From positions 434,001 through 498,000 of the forward strand of contig OW569355.1 in NCBI GenBank assembly GCA_937625935.1: 64,000 nt of DNA, in the 5' to 3' direction. Below, one piece after another: positions 20,123 through 31,089 of this stretch. The translations under genes and the position numbers were made by a program. The notes under the pieces are model-generated. The model did not search any database. It saw nothing but the letters and a program-made list of their open reading frames with translations, and was not told the origin of the DNA. The first letter of the stretch is position 1; every line of letters starts with the position of its first letter. This stretch comes from Tetramitus jugosus. Its lineage: Eukaryota; Heterolobosea; Eutetramitea; Acrasida; Vahlkampfiidae.

Positions 20123-22033
20123 ATGTCATCGGCAGCACTCAAAAAACCAGTCACCAAAAAGAGAGACTATGAAGGCAGAGTCTTCATTTTCACTTCACGT
20201 AAAAAGAATTACAAGGATCAATGTCAACAGGCCAAGAATGTGATTGGTGAGTTTGGTATGGAGACTAGTGATATCAAAATTGATGATAAACCATACTTGA
20301 GTGAAATTATGTGTCAGTTGACAAACAACAGAACAGATTTGCCTCAAGTGTTCTTCAATCAGAAGCACATTGGTGGTTTGGACGATTTGATTCGATTGAG
20401 GGATCAACAAGTGCTCGGAAGCATGATTGAAGAAGCCAAAAAGGAAGATCCAGGCGTCCTCTACAAGCTCTATCGCACACAAAACGATCTCTTCTTAATT
20501 TCTACGCCCGATCTTTATTTTCCGCCTCCATACGATCGGAGAATTATATGTGTGGTGAGATTGATCAATAGAACGAACAAGTATGCAGTGTACAAGTTGA
20601 AGACAACGAGTCCAAAGTCATTCAGTGTCACTCCAAAGCAAGGCTACATTCTGCCCAATCAGTCGGAGAAATTGGAGATTACCATGTCGGAGTCGGATAT
20701 TTCTGAGCTTCAATCATCAAAGTTTAGAGTGGAGGGCATTCTGTTAAAGTCGGGGCTCGAGGATATGAAGTCTGTTGTGGAAGACACTTTTAAGAAGGTG
20801 GATCCAAAGTCAATTGTCAAACAGGCAATCAATATCAAGTTTGAAACACCTCCTGATGACATCAAGGTCACACAGTACAATGACGGAACAGTGGTCGTTG
20901 AAGAGATGAATGTTCCAACTTCTGTTGCTTATGAACTGTTCCCTCAGGTGTTTGCAACGAGCTCCTCACAAAAGAAGCAATCATCAGTGGTAGATGAGGA
21001 TTTAAGCCCACAATGGTTGTCTCATCATGATTCGGACAGTCATGGAGAGATGACATCGAGTGGCATGTTCCAGAGTGTGATTGATCATCATCATCATCAT
21101 CAGCAACAACAACAACAGGAGCAACAGTCTGCTGATGCCATCATGGTCACACCAAGAGAGTCTTCCGGTTCTTTTGCTGAAAAGAACCAAACAACGACAA
21201 CAGCAACAACTATCGTTGAACAGCCAGTGATTGTGCCATCCAATGCGTTTGATGAACGTGCAAGAGCAGTTGAGATCAATCAACAGCAACAACAGGGCGT
21301 TCAGTCTGTTGTATCAATTGCTGATCAAACAGCTGGGTATATCAATGTGCCAACTCCTCATGCCAATGTGATCCCTTCAGATATTGTAAACGATAATTAT
21401 TTTGAGACTCAACGAATCAATGAGGAGGCCGCTCGTTTGAAGATGGAGCAAATTGAGAGAGAACGATTGGACAACAAGAGGGTTGAAGAGGAGCGCATAG
21501 CAGCTCAAAAGAAGCAAGAAGAGAGAGAATTGGAGAGACAAATGGCTTTGAGGTTGCAGCAAGAACAGCAGAAGAAAGAGGAGTTAAAGAGACAGCAGGA
21601 ACTACAGAAGAAGAAGGACGAAGAAGATTTATTGTTGATCTCTAAGATTGCACAAGAGACAAAAGAAACAGTAGATCAGCGCGTGTCACACAAATCCACT
21701 GAGGATTCCTTGAAAGCAATCGACGAGAAGGAGTATAACCGATTGAAGGAGGAATATTCGAATATTGTTGAAGAGCTGAAGAATGCTGTTTCCACCAATA
21801 AGATCTTGGAGGATCGTCTCGAATCTGAAGTTTCCAAATTCAAGAATCGTGTGAAGGAACTTGAGAATGCCTTGGCAGAAGAGAAGTTGCTTCGTCAGAA
21901 GAATAATGCAGACAAGGAGACCACCAGCGCTGCATCGGTGAGAAAAGAGCAACAACCTGCCGAGTACAATCAAGATTTCTTGTTTGCAATCATAGTGGCA
22001 TTGGTTGCCTTTATTTTGGGATGGCTCATGTAA
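20123..22033 (+). CDS. Glutaredoxin-like plus MSP (VAP) domain tail-anchored protein
   Basis: A 636-residue protein with an unusual order of domains. Residues about 18-115 resemble the glutaredoxin-like domain of GRXCR and plant Grx-like proteins: VFIFTSRKKNYKDQCQQAK, then DLPQVFFNQKHIGGLDDL with the cis-Pro and GG motifs. The CxxC active site is absent, so a redox role is doubtful. Residues about 122-260 look like a major sperm protein/VAP domain (RRIICVVRLINRTNKYAVYK, then FSVTPKQGYILPNQSEKLEI), which binds FFAT peptides at ER contact sites. After a Q/H-rich linker comes a long charged coiled coil at about 430-605. The last 20 residues (FLFAIIVALVAFILGWLM) are a single membrane segment, which predicts tail anchoring in the ER. 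Confidence 0.75.
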   Translation: MSSAALKKPVTKKRDYEGRVFIFTSRKKNYKDQCQQAKNVIGEFGMETSDIKIDDKPYLSEIMCQLTNNRTDLPQVFFNQKHIGGLDDLIRLRDQQVLGSMIEEAKKEDPGVLYKLYRTQNDLFLISTPDLYFPPPYDRRIICVVRLINRTNKYAVYKLKTTSPKSFSVTPKQGYILPNQSEKLEITMSESDISELQSSKFRVEGILLKSGLEDMKSVVEDTFKKVDPKSIVKQAINIKFETPPDDIKVTQYNDGTVVVEEMNVPTSVAYELFPQVFATSSSQKKQSSVVDEDLSPQWLSHHDSDSHGEMTSSGMFQSVIDHHHHHQQQQQQEQQSADAIMVTPRESSGSFAEKNQTTTTATTIVEQPVIVPSNAFDERARAVEINQQQQQGVQSVVSIADQTAGYINVPTPHANVIPSDIVNDNYFETQRINEEAARLKMEQIERERLDNKRVEEERIAAQKKQEERELERQMALRLQQEQQKKEELKRQQELQKKKDEEDLLLISKIAQETKETVDQRVSHKSTEDSLKAIDEKEYNRLKEEYSNIVEELKNAVSTNKILEDRLESEVSKFKNRVKELENALAEEKLLRQKNNADKETTSAASVRKEQQPAEYNQDFLFAIIVALVAFILGWLM

Positions 22034-22070
22034 TTTCGATCATCATGTATTTGTAAATTTTTGGTTTGTT

Positions 22071-22292
22071 TTATTCTGCTTTATTCTGCATCAACCTGAA
22101 ACAAGTATTACTTCTTGACAACAGCGACATAACACAGGAGTTGGATCGCAAACAGGAAAGATGAAATGAATCAGTTGGTACGACAAGGAGTTCCACATTC
22201 CTGGAACCATTTTTTGTAAAGATTGTTGTCCTGCGACAGGATGTCAACTTCAAAAAGAATTTCTGAGGATAACATGGACTTCCTGAAAACAA
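22071..22292 (-). pseudogene. Possible decayed copy of the RCC1-like last exon
   Basis: Read on the minus strand, this stretch resembles the last exon of the RCC1-like gene 0.9 kb away (23184-23421). Shared patches by eye are GTACCAA..GATTCATT.C.TCTT and ACTCCTGTGT followed by AAG.A.TAATACT. The frame is not kept, and there is no supporting upstream exon because the Nudix gene occupies that side. An alignment would be needed to confirm it, and chance similarity is possible. Confidence 0.25.
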
Positions 22293-23015
22293 AAAAACAT
22301 ACTCTACGATTTTCTTTCAATAACGACACAGAATAACTGCAACTATGGAGGAGTGCTATTGGCAGAAAAGGACAATCAATACTACGTGGTGGCGTTCTAT
22401 TCTCAAGATAGAAAATACTGGGTCAATCCTGGTGGTTTAAGGGAGGGTTCTGATGGTGATTTGCTCGAGACTGCCATTAGAGAAGCACGTGAAGAAACAC
22501 TCATTTATAATAATCTTCACAAAGAGAACTTTTTGAAGGACAAGAATCCAAGGATTTACCTTCAACGAACTGTTGGTAGATATAAAACTGAGTATTTTGC
22601 CCTTGTAGATTATCCTGATTGCAAAGCATATTTGAAAGAGTTGGCAAAAGCTTCGAGAGAGAATGATAGAAGTAAAAAGGAGACAAGTGGAATTGCATTG
22701 ATTGCCCTGGAAAAGATTCCAACAACTGAGACACCAACAGCAACAGATTTTGTGCCTTATGAATCTTGTAAGTATGACTCGGTGAAAAACCCGACTAAAG
22801 TCGATGTTATCGCTGGAGGAAAACTGAAATATTTTCCATGGACCGGAGATATGAAGGATAGAATTAAGGATGCTCTCGGACTCAATCCCCAGGCCACTAA
22901 GCAACCTAACCACACCTCCAAAAACAACAAAGAGAAAAAGAATGGCCAGAAACTGATTAAGAATGAAAAGAAGCCAATCAACATTTTTGATACTCTTCCT
23001 GATGAGAATGAATGA
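22166..23015 (+). CDS. Nudix hydrolase-like protein
   Basis: The main exon is 22332-23015. It opens with NNCNYGGVLLAEK, which continues upstream of the first usable Met, so a first exon is required. The best candidate is a 12-base exon ATG AAT CAG TTG at 22166-22177 with donor GTACGA and acceptor GACACAG at 22331; this part is uncertain. The Nudix box region reads PGGLREGSDGDLLETAIREA followed by REET. It has the RE..EE core, but one residue is inserted compared with the consensus and the first Glu is shifted. Nudix proteins hydrolyse nucleoside diphosphate derivatives, and the substrate is unknown here. The C terminus is lysine and asparagine rich. The predicted length is about 231 residues. 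Confidence 0.65.
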
Positions 23016-23183
23016 CATCTTTTATCTTGATATGCTTTCATCTCATAACTGAGCCTAACCAGGTCTTGTTCTACAAAACACGCCATTGGTCACACCAAGT
23101 ATTATTCTTTTACAACAACGAACTCTGCAAGTTCAATGAAAGCCATAAAAATTGTGTTTTAAACTGGATAAAAGAGCTGAGTA

Positions 23184-24620
23184 TTATTCTTTGATCACAA
23201 TCGTGATGTCACACAGGAGTGTCTTTTGCTGAGTGGTGAATAGTTGGGTTGCCAAGAGGCAATGAATCTTTGGTACGGTGTACAAAATTGTATGGAAACC
23301 GTTTTGAGGGCAGACAACATGAAGTTCGCTGTTGTGTGATACAACCTTAGCAACAGGAGGCAAATTCATTTTAGCGATCAATTCCTTGTCTTTGAATTGA
23401 AATAATAAAGATCCCAACTTACTATTGCATAGTAAAGTAAGAGTTAATTAAAATGCCAAATAGTGGAGAAAGGAACATAATAACAAAGATACAAACTTTC
23501 TATAACCACATGTATAGACACCTCCCTCCTTTGTTGTAAATACAGTAAAGCCTGATCCACAACTGTAATCAAACACGTTCCCAATCGACATAGGAATCTG
23601 AGTTACTGTGAGTTGTATTCTAGCAGCAAGTCCCAGAGCGCCATGATCATTCTCTCCACAACCATAAAAATTGTTCGACTGGGTTCGAAACACAGTGAAA
23701 CAGCTTCCACATCTTGCATCAACAATCTTCTCAGAATGAGAGACACCAGTCACTAAAACTGGACTCAGTACCTCCTTTTGTAAAGATAATACACCGCATT
23801 GACCTTGCCTGTTTGATCCCCAAGAGTAAGCTGCTCCATCTTCTGCAATCAAGATGGAATGCCATAGACCACACACGACACTTTTAATCTCCTTCAATCC
23901 ACAGAGATCAGGATGATTCACCCTAGCAGGAGTTGGGCTCTCTTGAGTCATACTACCCTGACCCAGAGATCCAAAAGAACAATATCCAGAGGTATACACA
24001 CAATTATCAACTGTGACCAACACTGAATGAAGTGCACCAGGCGCAACATACTTTACCTTTTTGCCTTCAATGTCGCCCAATTTCACCACACCGTAATCAA
24101 GACCCGGTCCTGTGGACAATCCACACTCACCATGGTTGTTCGATCCTGATGCGTACACAGACTCGTATCCTTCACTGATGAAAAACGAATGGAGAGCTCC
24201 ACACTTTGTCTCAACGATTTTACAATTGGACAACTCGGGTATCAAAGTCACCTGCTTGAGAACGAATTCCGAATCTGGCAGACCACAGCAACCACAAGAG
24301 TTTTCTCCACAGCAAAACACACGACGATGATTGGTGACAAACAGTGAGCGATTCTCACCACATGACACATGCACAACATACTCACCTGGTTCAAACAATT
24401 CTTGCTCAGATTCAAACTCCTCACCGATCGAACCGTATTGCACTACAGGGGCAAACGACTTGACAACATTAGCTCCTGAATCTGTTGATACGTATTCATT
24501 CATGTTGCCCATCTGGGCATAGTAGGAGCGATTGAATCCAGTTTGGTACGTTGGAGAGTAACCCGTGCCGTAAACATTCAACTCTCGTAGAATTTTGTCC
24601 TGCGATCCTCCTGATGTCAT
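23184..24620 (-). CDS. RCC1-repeat protein
   Basis: Two exons give 453 residues: 23497-24620 and 23184-23421, with a 75-bp intron (donor GTTTGT, acceptor CAATAG). An alternative junction four bases over at both ends gives the same length. The start is the ATG at 24620, since the frame upstream opens with TTG. RCC1-type repeats are plain: VFCCGENSCGCCGLP, VYASGSNNHGECGLS, VYTSGYCSFGSLGQGS, AYSWGSNRQGQCGVL and FYGCGENDHGALGLA, which should form a seven-bladed propeller. RCC1 repeats serve as guanine-exchange factors or binding scaffolds. Without other domains the function cannot be set. It is transcribed divergently from the ZFAND1-like gene. Confidence 0.8.
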
Positions 24621-24951
24621 TGTGTTGACTTTTCTCTCACCTTCTTGAAACTTCAACAAAGGCTCCCAACAAAGAAGGTCGGTGAAACCTCATGAAGAAG
24701 AAGAAAAAAGCCACCTTTTGTGTTCAATACTGCATCACCATGGGACTTCGAAGGCAAGTTCGGAATTTTCAAGTTATTTTTATTTTGCGCATTGTAAATG
24801 CGCAGTTCATCATTTTTATTAAAAGGAGTTCCGCTTCCGAAGAAATTGAAATATTTGAAAGGGAATCTGCATTTCTGCAATTTGTTTATAAAGCCACAAA
24901 CAAAGAAGAGTAAAACGAACTCACATCTCTTGACTATACTACATCTCTATC
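24621..24951. promoter_or_regulatory. Divergent intergenic region
   Basis: About 330 bases between the divergent RCC1-like and ZFAND1-like genes. It includes a near-palindromic ATTTTGCGCATTGTAAATGCGCAG at 24782-24805. No gene is seen. Confidence 0.35.
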
Positions 24952-26142
24952 ATGTTCGACTATAATCTCGGAAAACACTGCAGTGATCCATACTGCCACC
25001 AAAAGGACTTTTTGCCCTATCATTGCGACGTTTGTAAGCACGTGTACTGCTCAGATCACAGAGTAGAGCATGAATGTCAGGGTCTATCCGAATTGAACGA
25101 ACGTTCCATGGTACCCACATGCCCCGTCTGTTCACACATTGTGCCCAAGCGTTTCCCCACTGAGAACAACAACCTTGTGATACAGCGTCACTTGGAGTCT
25201 GGTGAGTGCGGCAAGGGAAAGGTCGTGTTGCAAACTGTGGTACCCACACGATCAAAGGACGACTTTTGTCATATGAAATCATGCAAGCACCATCACAATC
25301 ATTCTAAATTCGGACAATTCTCAGGAGCTTCGACAACGGCAACAACATTAGACTTCTTGTTCATACAGTGCAATTATTGTAATGATAAGTTTTGTTTGGA
25401 TCATAGAGTACCAGAGGACCATCAATGCAAGCTTTTGAAAACAAGGAATCAAACGACTGCTCTGCAGCAGAGAGAAACACTCAAAGCAAATACCACACCA
25501 CAGACCACCAACACAAATACATCATTGAGCGGTCGGTTACACTTGCAACGAGTCGCTCAACAACTTTCTTCATTGAAGAAGCAAAGCTCAAGTGAAACAC
25601 CACAACCTAAGCAACAACAGAGTGGAACTGTTAAACTCAAGAAGAGACTGCCCAAAGAGCCAATCCAATTTGTAAATACCCCTCAGAGTGCAGTCATTCC
25701 TACTCACAGACCCAATTTGGAGCGAGAAGACCAGTTGCACGTGCCAGTGTTTCTCCCATTGAACCATTATCAACCCATGTACATGTACTTCCCTGCCATG
25801 TCCAGCGTAGGAAAAGTAGTGGACATGATTTGTTCCTACGCCAAGCTCGATATTGTTGATCGAAAGAATGGTGGTCGGTTGCGTCTGTTCAGTATGACGT
25901 CCGGGAAGATGTTGCCCATGGCGAGTCAACTTCGGCAGTTGGTGAAAGATGGCGAGTTGGTTGATAATGCGCCCATCTTGTTTGAATATACATCGGATGA
26001 CACCAGTGGAATCAGTGAGCAAGCAATCACAGAACTTCAACAATACCTGAACCATTCAACAAAGCAGACACTGACAAGGAAGTGTGGTGCTGCCATGAGA
26101 GTCATCGATGGCAGTCGAAACCAAGTGTTGTTTGTCCGATAA
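24952..26142 (+). CDS. AN1 zinc-finger and ubiquitin-like protein, ZFAND1/Cuz1-like
   Basis: A 396-residue protein starting at 24952. Two AN1-type zinc fingers are present: residues about 7-50 (CSDPYCHQKDFLPYHCDVCK, then YCSDHRVEHEC) and about 105-160 (FCHMKSCKHHHNHSK, then FIQCNYCNDKFCLDHRVPED). A low-complexity Q/T linker follows. The C-terminal part at about 265-345 (MYMYFPAMSSVGKVVDMICS, LRLFSMTSGKMLP, PILFEY) looks like the ubiquitin-like fold found in ZFAND1 and yeast Cuz1. Those proteins link Cdc48/p97 and the proteasome to arsenite-induced stress granules. Its stop and that of the convergent Dicer nuclease gene are about 200 bases apart. Confidence 0.8.
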   Translation: MFDYNLGKHCSDPYCHQKDFLPYHCDVCKHVYCSDHRVEHECQGLSELNERSMVPTCPVCSHIVPKRFPTENNNLVIQRHLESGECGKGKVVLQTVVPTRSKDDFCHMKSCKHHHNHSKFGQFSGASTTATTLDFLFIQCNYCNDKFCLDHRVPEDHQCKLLKTRNQTTALQQRETLKANTTPQTTNTNTSLSGRLHLQRVAQQLSSLKKQSSSETPQPKQQQSGTVKLKKRLPKEPIQFVNTPQSAVIPTHRPNLEREDQLHVPVFLPLNHYQPMYMYFPAMSSVGKVVDMICSYAKLDIVDRKNGGRLRLFSMTSGKMLPMASQLRQLVKDGELVDNAPILFEYTSDDTSGISEQAITELQQYLNHSTKQTLTRKCGAAMRVIDGSRNQVLFVR

Positions 26143-26345
26143 TTAGATTGCATGACAGATTGATATTTAATAAACTACGTTAATAATATTGTAATAATAA
26201 TATTATTATGAATCTTCTTTAAAGAATACCATTCGCTCACAAGAAACAAACTATTGTCCATAACGCAATCAAGAATATAGAAGCATATCGCAGGTGTAGT
26301 CATGACAACACGTGTGCTATGCTTCTTCTATGATCGATTGTGCTC

Positions 26346-29300
26346 TTACAACTGGGACAATAGGTGTTTCTTCATGAGTTCTTCCTGCACAAGCGGATTT
26401 GAACTTGATTCAATCACGTTGGTCAATGTTGATGGATAAACCTCAAACAAATAGTTGTTAAAGCTCTTTAGACCCTCCCGTTTCACTTCTTCAATGTTCG
26501 TTGTAAAGAGGTCAGGATCTCGTGAAATACCGACAGTCACAGCTTCTTTTAACTTTGCGTATGATTGCTTTTCACGGATGCCCTTGTCTTCCCAGTCGGT
26601 TTGAATTGCTTCAACCAATCGTATTGCCTTTCTGGCTGCATCAATTTCGGCTTCTTTGCGACTCATGCCCTCTCCGATAGCAAGTCGAAGATCACTCAAG
26701 CATGCAGCCATATTAAAATATTGCTTTCCTTCGAGTGAAATACATTCGAGTTGTTGGTAACTAGGCAGTGCAGCGCAAGTTAACATGGATTGCAAAACCT
26801 CTTGTAGTTTGTTCTTGAGAGGCTGCAGAATAATATTCGGATTCACTTCACTCTTACGATTGTCAATGAGATGTCGATGCACAAAAGCTTTGTGCACATC
26901 AAACTCGCGCTTATTATTCGCGATATCCTTCACAAGGAACAAACCTCCTCTGTCCAAGTATATGGCACCCAAGATGGCCTCGAATACATCACTTGAAAGA
27001 TGTCTATGTAGAGTCGAGTCTGGTTGCAAGAGATTCGGAGGAATGCTATGTCTGATCAGATTGCTCAAGCCTAATCGTTTTGAAGCTCCAGCCAAAGACA
27101 CGAGATTGTCAACAGTGTTGTGTCTGGCCATAGTCATCTTGCTCTCACTAGCGGATGGATAGTTGATGAACAGCCATGAGCCCACAATAAACTTTAGTAT
27201 GCAATCACCTAGGAATTCCAATCTTTCATAGTTGAAAACATAGGTTGAATTTGGCAGCACAACGTCCTTGTCCTTGTACGATTTGTGAGTCAAGGCCTGC
27301 ACTAGAATATATGGATTCTCGAAACGAAAACCTAATAAACCTTCAACCTTGTTGACTAATTGCTCCTGCTGTGGACTTAAACGAACCATTTGTTGAAAGG
27401 GAATTTCGAAGCTATGATACTCGTGTTCTTCATACTCTGGTAAATCCTTCAATTCTGTTTCTGCTCCAGTGAGGATCAAGTTGTTGCATAGATTAACTGC
27501 CTTCTTCATTCCTCCATCTAGAAAAACAGCACCAATGAGTGCCTCTAACGTATCAGCACCTACTCTCAACGCCTCTTCTCTGAGTTGATACTGAGATGCA
27601 GGATACAATAAAAAGTCCACAGTTTTAATATCATTTGCCACTGATTCCAAAAATATATTCTTCACATATTTTGTTCGGTATTGGGTGAGAACACCTTCGG
27701 ATGCAACCTTGAATTTTTCGAATAGGAAATGACTGACAATAATCTCTAACACCGAATCACCTAAAAATTCTAATCGTTCATTGTTCGTCATTGGTACTTC
27801 CTTCTCAGAGGAGAAACTCTTATGCGTCAATGCATTTCTCAACAATAATTTGTTTGTGAATGTGTACTGTAATCGAGCTTCCAATTCGATTGTTCTTGCA
27901 TAGTGCTTCAGTACTTCTTCTATGTACTCCAAACAAATTGTTGCATATTTGGCATAGGTCGATATATGATCAGGCAAGTGCGAAAATGCGCAAAACTCCG
28001 GTATGAGCATTGGTCTCGATGATTTCTTCAACTTTGTAACTGGGATCGCTGCTTCTTCACCCATCATTGTATGATCTCCATCGGATGTTTGTTGCTCTGA
28101 TTGATTCGCAAGCACGTTCTCACTCTCATTCTCCTCATAGGTTTCATTGTATGTTTTTTGAAGATAGTATATCGTTGGGCTCACTCCTTCTTCCTCCCAT
28201 GGCTTCTTATCACCAGCTCCCTCGTGTGTATGCACCACAGTGAGCATTGGTTGATCCATATGATTCAATGTTAATTTTCTCTTTTCGGTATAGTACGAAT
28301 AGAATGATTGTTGCTTGATCATTGGATCATTCACGTGCGAATAAAAATCAACAGTGTCGATATTGTAGGGCAAAAAGTTGTATGTGGTCAATACGACAGA
28401 CGATCTAAACTTTTCAGATATCTTTTCTGAGACTTCCACTGCGTTTCTAAATTCCTCATCTATAAGCAACACATTCACACACAATTTTAACATATTTATA
28501 ATAGAGAAATATCAGAGTGTTAGATCACAAACATGTCAATACCTGTGAAAAATCAAATCTCCCATCACATACCAGTCTCCATTGTTTGCAACACATTAAT
28601 TCTCGAATCGTACTTTCGTAGTGTTTCTCTAATTTGTTTCGATCCCATTGGGAACCACTCCTTGTACTGTTCCAACTCTTGTTCAATCAAATCGTACAAT
28701 GATGATCCATAGGGTCTAATATACGCCTCTCGCAAATGAATCTTTTGCTTGAGTGACTCGAAACTCATTGGCACACATTTTAAACCCTTGTTGTTGTTAT
28801 TCGAAGTCACAACAATGGATGAGAAAACAGTGTGAACATCTCTGTGATCAAAATAAAGAGTGGACGATTCTGTTCGTTTTCTCATAAACTCCTTGACATG
28901 CTCAATCTCACGAATAGGCACCAAAACAGGTAAAATAATCATGTGCTTTGACTCGTCAATCAATTGAATCTTGCTTCGTTTTTGTTTGGAGAGTGATTCA
29001 AAATGGTGATTATTTTGAATGGACAACCTGATTTGTTCATATGAAAATTTCCATTCACTCTTGCTCGCTAATTCATTCACGAAAAAGTTGTGAAATTGCA
29101 ACATTTCTTCCCACTCTGCCGAATTGTCAATTGCCTTAACACAATAATTACAAGAGTGAGTTGTTTTGAATACAAGACGAATTCAAAAAAAAAAGTGCAA
29201 GTAGATGTATGAGTAGAATGGGGTAAATGACATACGACTGAACCAATCGGAATCAACTTTGCAGTTGTGATGACATCTCTTCTTCGATCAACGACAAATT

Positions 29301-29550
29301 CTGGTACATGAAGCTTTTGTTTACTCAGGATACAAAATGTTGAAATTTCAAGTTTTTGGTCATGATCATGTGATGATGATACTGATGAGGAAGAGGTGCG
29401 TTGAGTAGTAGTTGTGCTATTGATAAAGGGACGACTGAACTCGATTAGATACACATGATATTCCAGCATCAGTGTTGATGATGATGAGTGTGTCATTTTG
29501 ATCAATGTTGATGTGGATATTATTGTGTGGATGACAATGTTTTCAAACAA
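26346..29550 (-). CDS. Dicer nuclease half: PAZ, two RNase III domains, dsRBD
   Basis: Three exons: 29236-29550 (the start could also be the ATG at 29496), 28573-29134 and 26346-28459. The introns are 29135-29235 (GTATGT) and 28460-28572 (GTATGT), with matching phases 0 and 1, giving up to 996 residues. The N terminus (MLEYHVYLIEFSRPF) fits a Dicer platform. PAZ is at about 310-380 (VVLTTYNFLPYNIDTVDF, then LNHMDQPMLTVVH). RNase IIIa near 520 has NERLEFLGDSVLE and ADTLEALIGAVFLDGG. RNase IIIb near 703 has NYERLEFLGDCILK and SSDVFEAILGAIYLDRGG. Both keep the four acidic residues, so both should be active. A dsRBD is at about 840-910. There is no helicase or DUF283, and that half is encoded at 6930-9971. 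The architecture resembles Giardia Dicer with a dsRBD added. Confidence 0.9.
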
Positions 29551-29805
29551 TACTATTGTTTTTTGTATTGTGTGGTGATCAAATTAGTTTTGGAGGATGG
29601 TGCCTCCAAAATTCAAGCTTGCTGAAGATTCCAAGAAAAGTCGGAACGGAGAAACAATTAAAAGAGGAAAGCGACGTGTGTTTGATTTTGGCTTTTCTCC
29701 AGCTGGTTCATCCGCTTTTCGCTTGCGGGATATACAAAGTTGAAAAAGCCAATCACTCACACAAAGCCTCAACAACATCACAGCAGCCAGCAAGCAGTAA
29801 AAAGA

Positions 29806-30610
29806 ATGACTTTTCCAAACTATTATCAAATCCTGGGCGTTACCAGAAGCAGTTCCAAGGAACAATTGAAGAAGGCATACTACAAACTGGCCAAGGTAAC
29901 CTTTTCGGATAATATTTTTCTTTTTTTCGACCCTTGAAAATTTTTCCACTGACTTTGGCGCCCTTTTTTTTGAACTACTACAGCAATTCCATCCAGACTC
30001 TGCGTCTTCTCCCTCAAAGGTCATTTCTGATCAACAACAAGAGCAATTTCGGTTAATTACTGCAGCTTATCAAACACTGTCCAATCCCAATGAGAAAAAC
30101 ATGTATGATTTTCGTCTGAGTTGCGCATTGGACGCTGACAGTGTTGATTTTTTGGCCAATAAGCGTCCAAACGCACCTGGTGCTGGTGGTGCTGCTTCTC
30201 CATTTGCTCAACAACAACAACAACATCAACAATACACTTCCTATGAAGATGATCCATTTGCTGCTAGACGTGACATGTATGCAAGCATGTTCAGAACAGA
30301 GACACCTGATCAAGCCAGACAAAAGAGAGCTCATCGAATGAAAATGATGTGGCGTGGTTTTTCATACATGGGTCTTGTCTGTACCATTCTCTTTGTCGGA
30401 AAGTTTTACCTTGTGAAAAAAGTGTACATGGATCATGTGAACAATTTGGATAAGCAAGCAGAGCATGCACTACAGAGAACAAGTGATGGAACTTATTATG
30501 TTTCAAAGAAGGATATTGGTGGTAGTTATTATTCAAAGTTGCCAGCTTCTGCAGCTCCTACTACTGCTGCAACAGCAACAGTTGAGAGACCAAGCAATGA
30601 ACGTCTCTAA
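29806..30610 (+). CDS. Membrane-anchored DnaJ (J-domain) protein
   Basis: Two exons (29806-29895 and 29984-30610) separated by an 88-bp GTAACC intron with acceptor CTACAG give 238 residues. The J-domain starts at residue 2: NYYQILGVTRSSSKEQLKKA, then FHPD across the junction, then FRLITAAYQTLSNPNEK. The HPD motif, needed to stimulate Hsp70 ATPase, is intact and is supplied by exon 2. A membrane segment follows at about 155-178 (GFSYMGLVCTILFVGKFYLV). The order suggests a J-protein bound to an organelle membrane, with the compartment unknown. A Q-rich spacer lies between the two. The gene's 5' end is about 250 bases from that of the Dicer nuclease gene, transcribed divergently. Confidence 0.85.
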
Positions 30611-31089
30611 TCATGAAAATGATAATGATGGATGGATGGAGTGGCAAAAACACTGTATGAGGTTTGCGCGAACTGAAAATCGAATGAACCAATGAATCGA
30701 CTATGGTGTGTGTGTGCGTGCATGTGATATATATGGAGAAATGATGAGAAGAATGGCACACATGTTGTGAAATGTGTGAGGGAGGTTTATATGTAAAAAG
30801 TTAGGGATAGAATCGACTGCAACGGGTGTAATTGAATCCATGATGCTTGTGTGTCTTGAGGCGAGCGTGAGATGATGATGATTGCAATTTTTTGCATTGA
30901 GGGTCTGGTCACTACAAGTGGAATGCAACGACAATTGATTGTATTCCTCATTTTCAGAGAATTTGAACGTGGGTAATGAATTCCAATAAAACATACAATA
31001 AAGAAACAAATAACCAATAATAATTCTAATGATGGGTGGGACTACTCATTACATTCACTGTCACAGGTTGTTTATTTGCTACACATGGT
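30611..31089. other. Convergent 3' intergenic region
   Basis: About 480 bases between the stop codons of the J-protein and translin genes. A GT-rich patch (TGTGTGTGTGCGTGCATGTG) is at about 30705-30724. No gene is seen. Confidence 0.4.

Noticed and set aside
22241-22340. Alternative Nudix start MSTSKRISEDNMDFL
   Set aside because: Its frame is one base off the Nudix exon and reaches a stop, and no donor joins the two.
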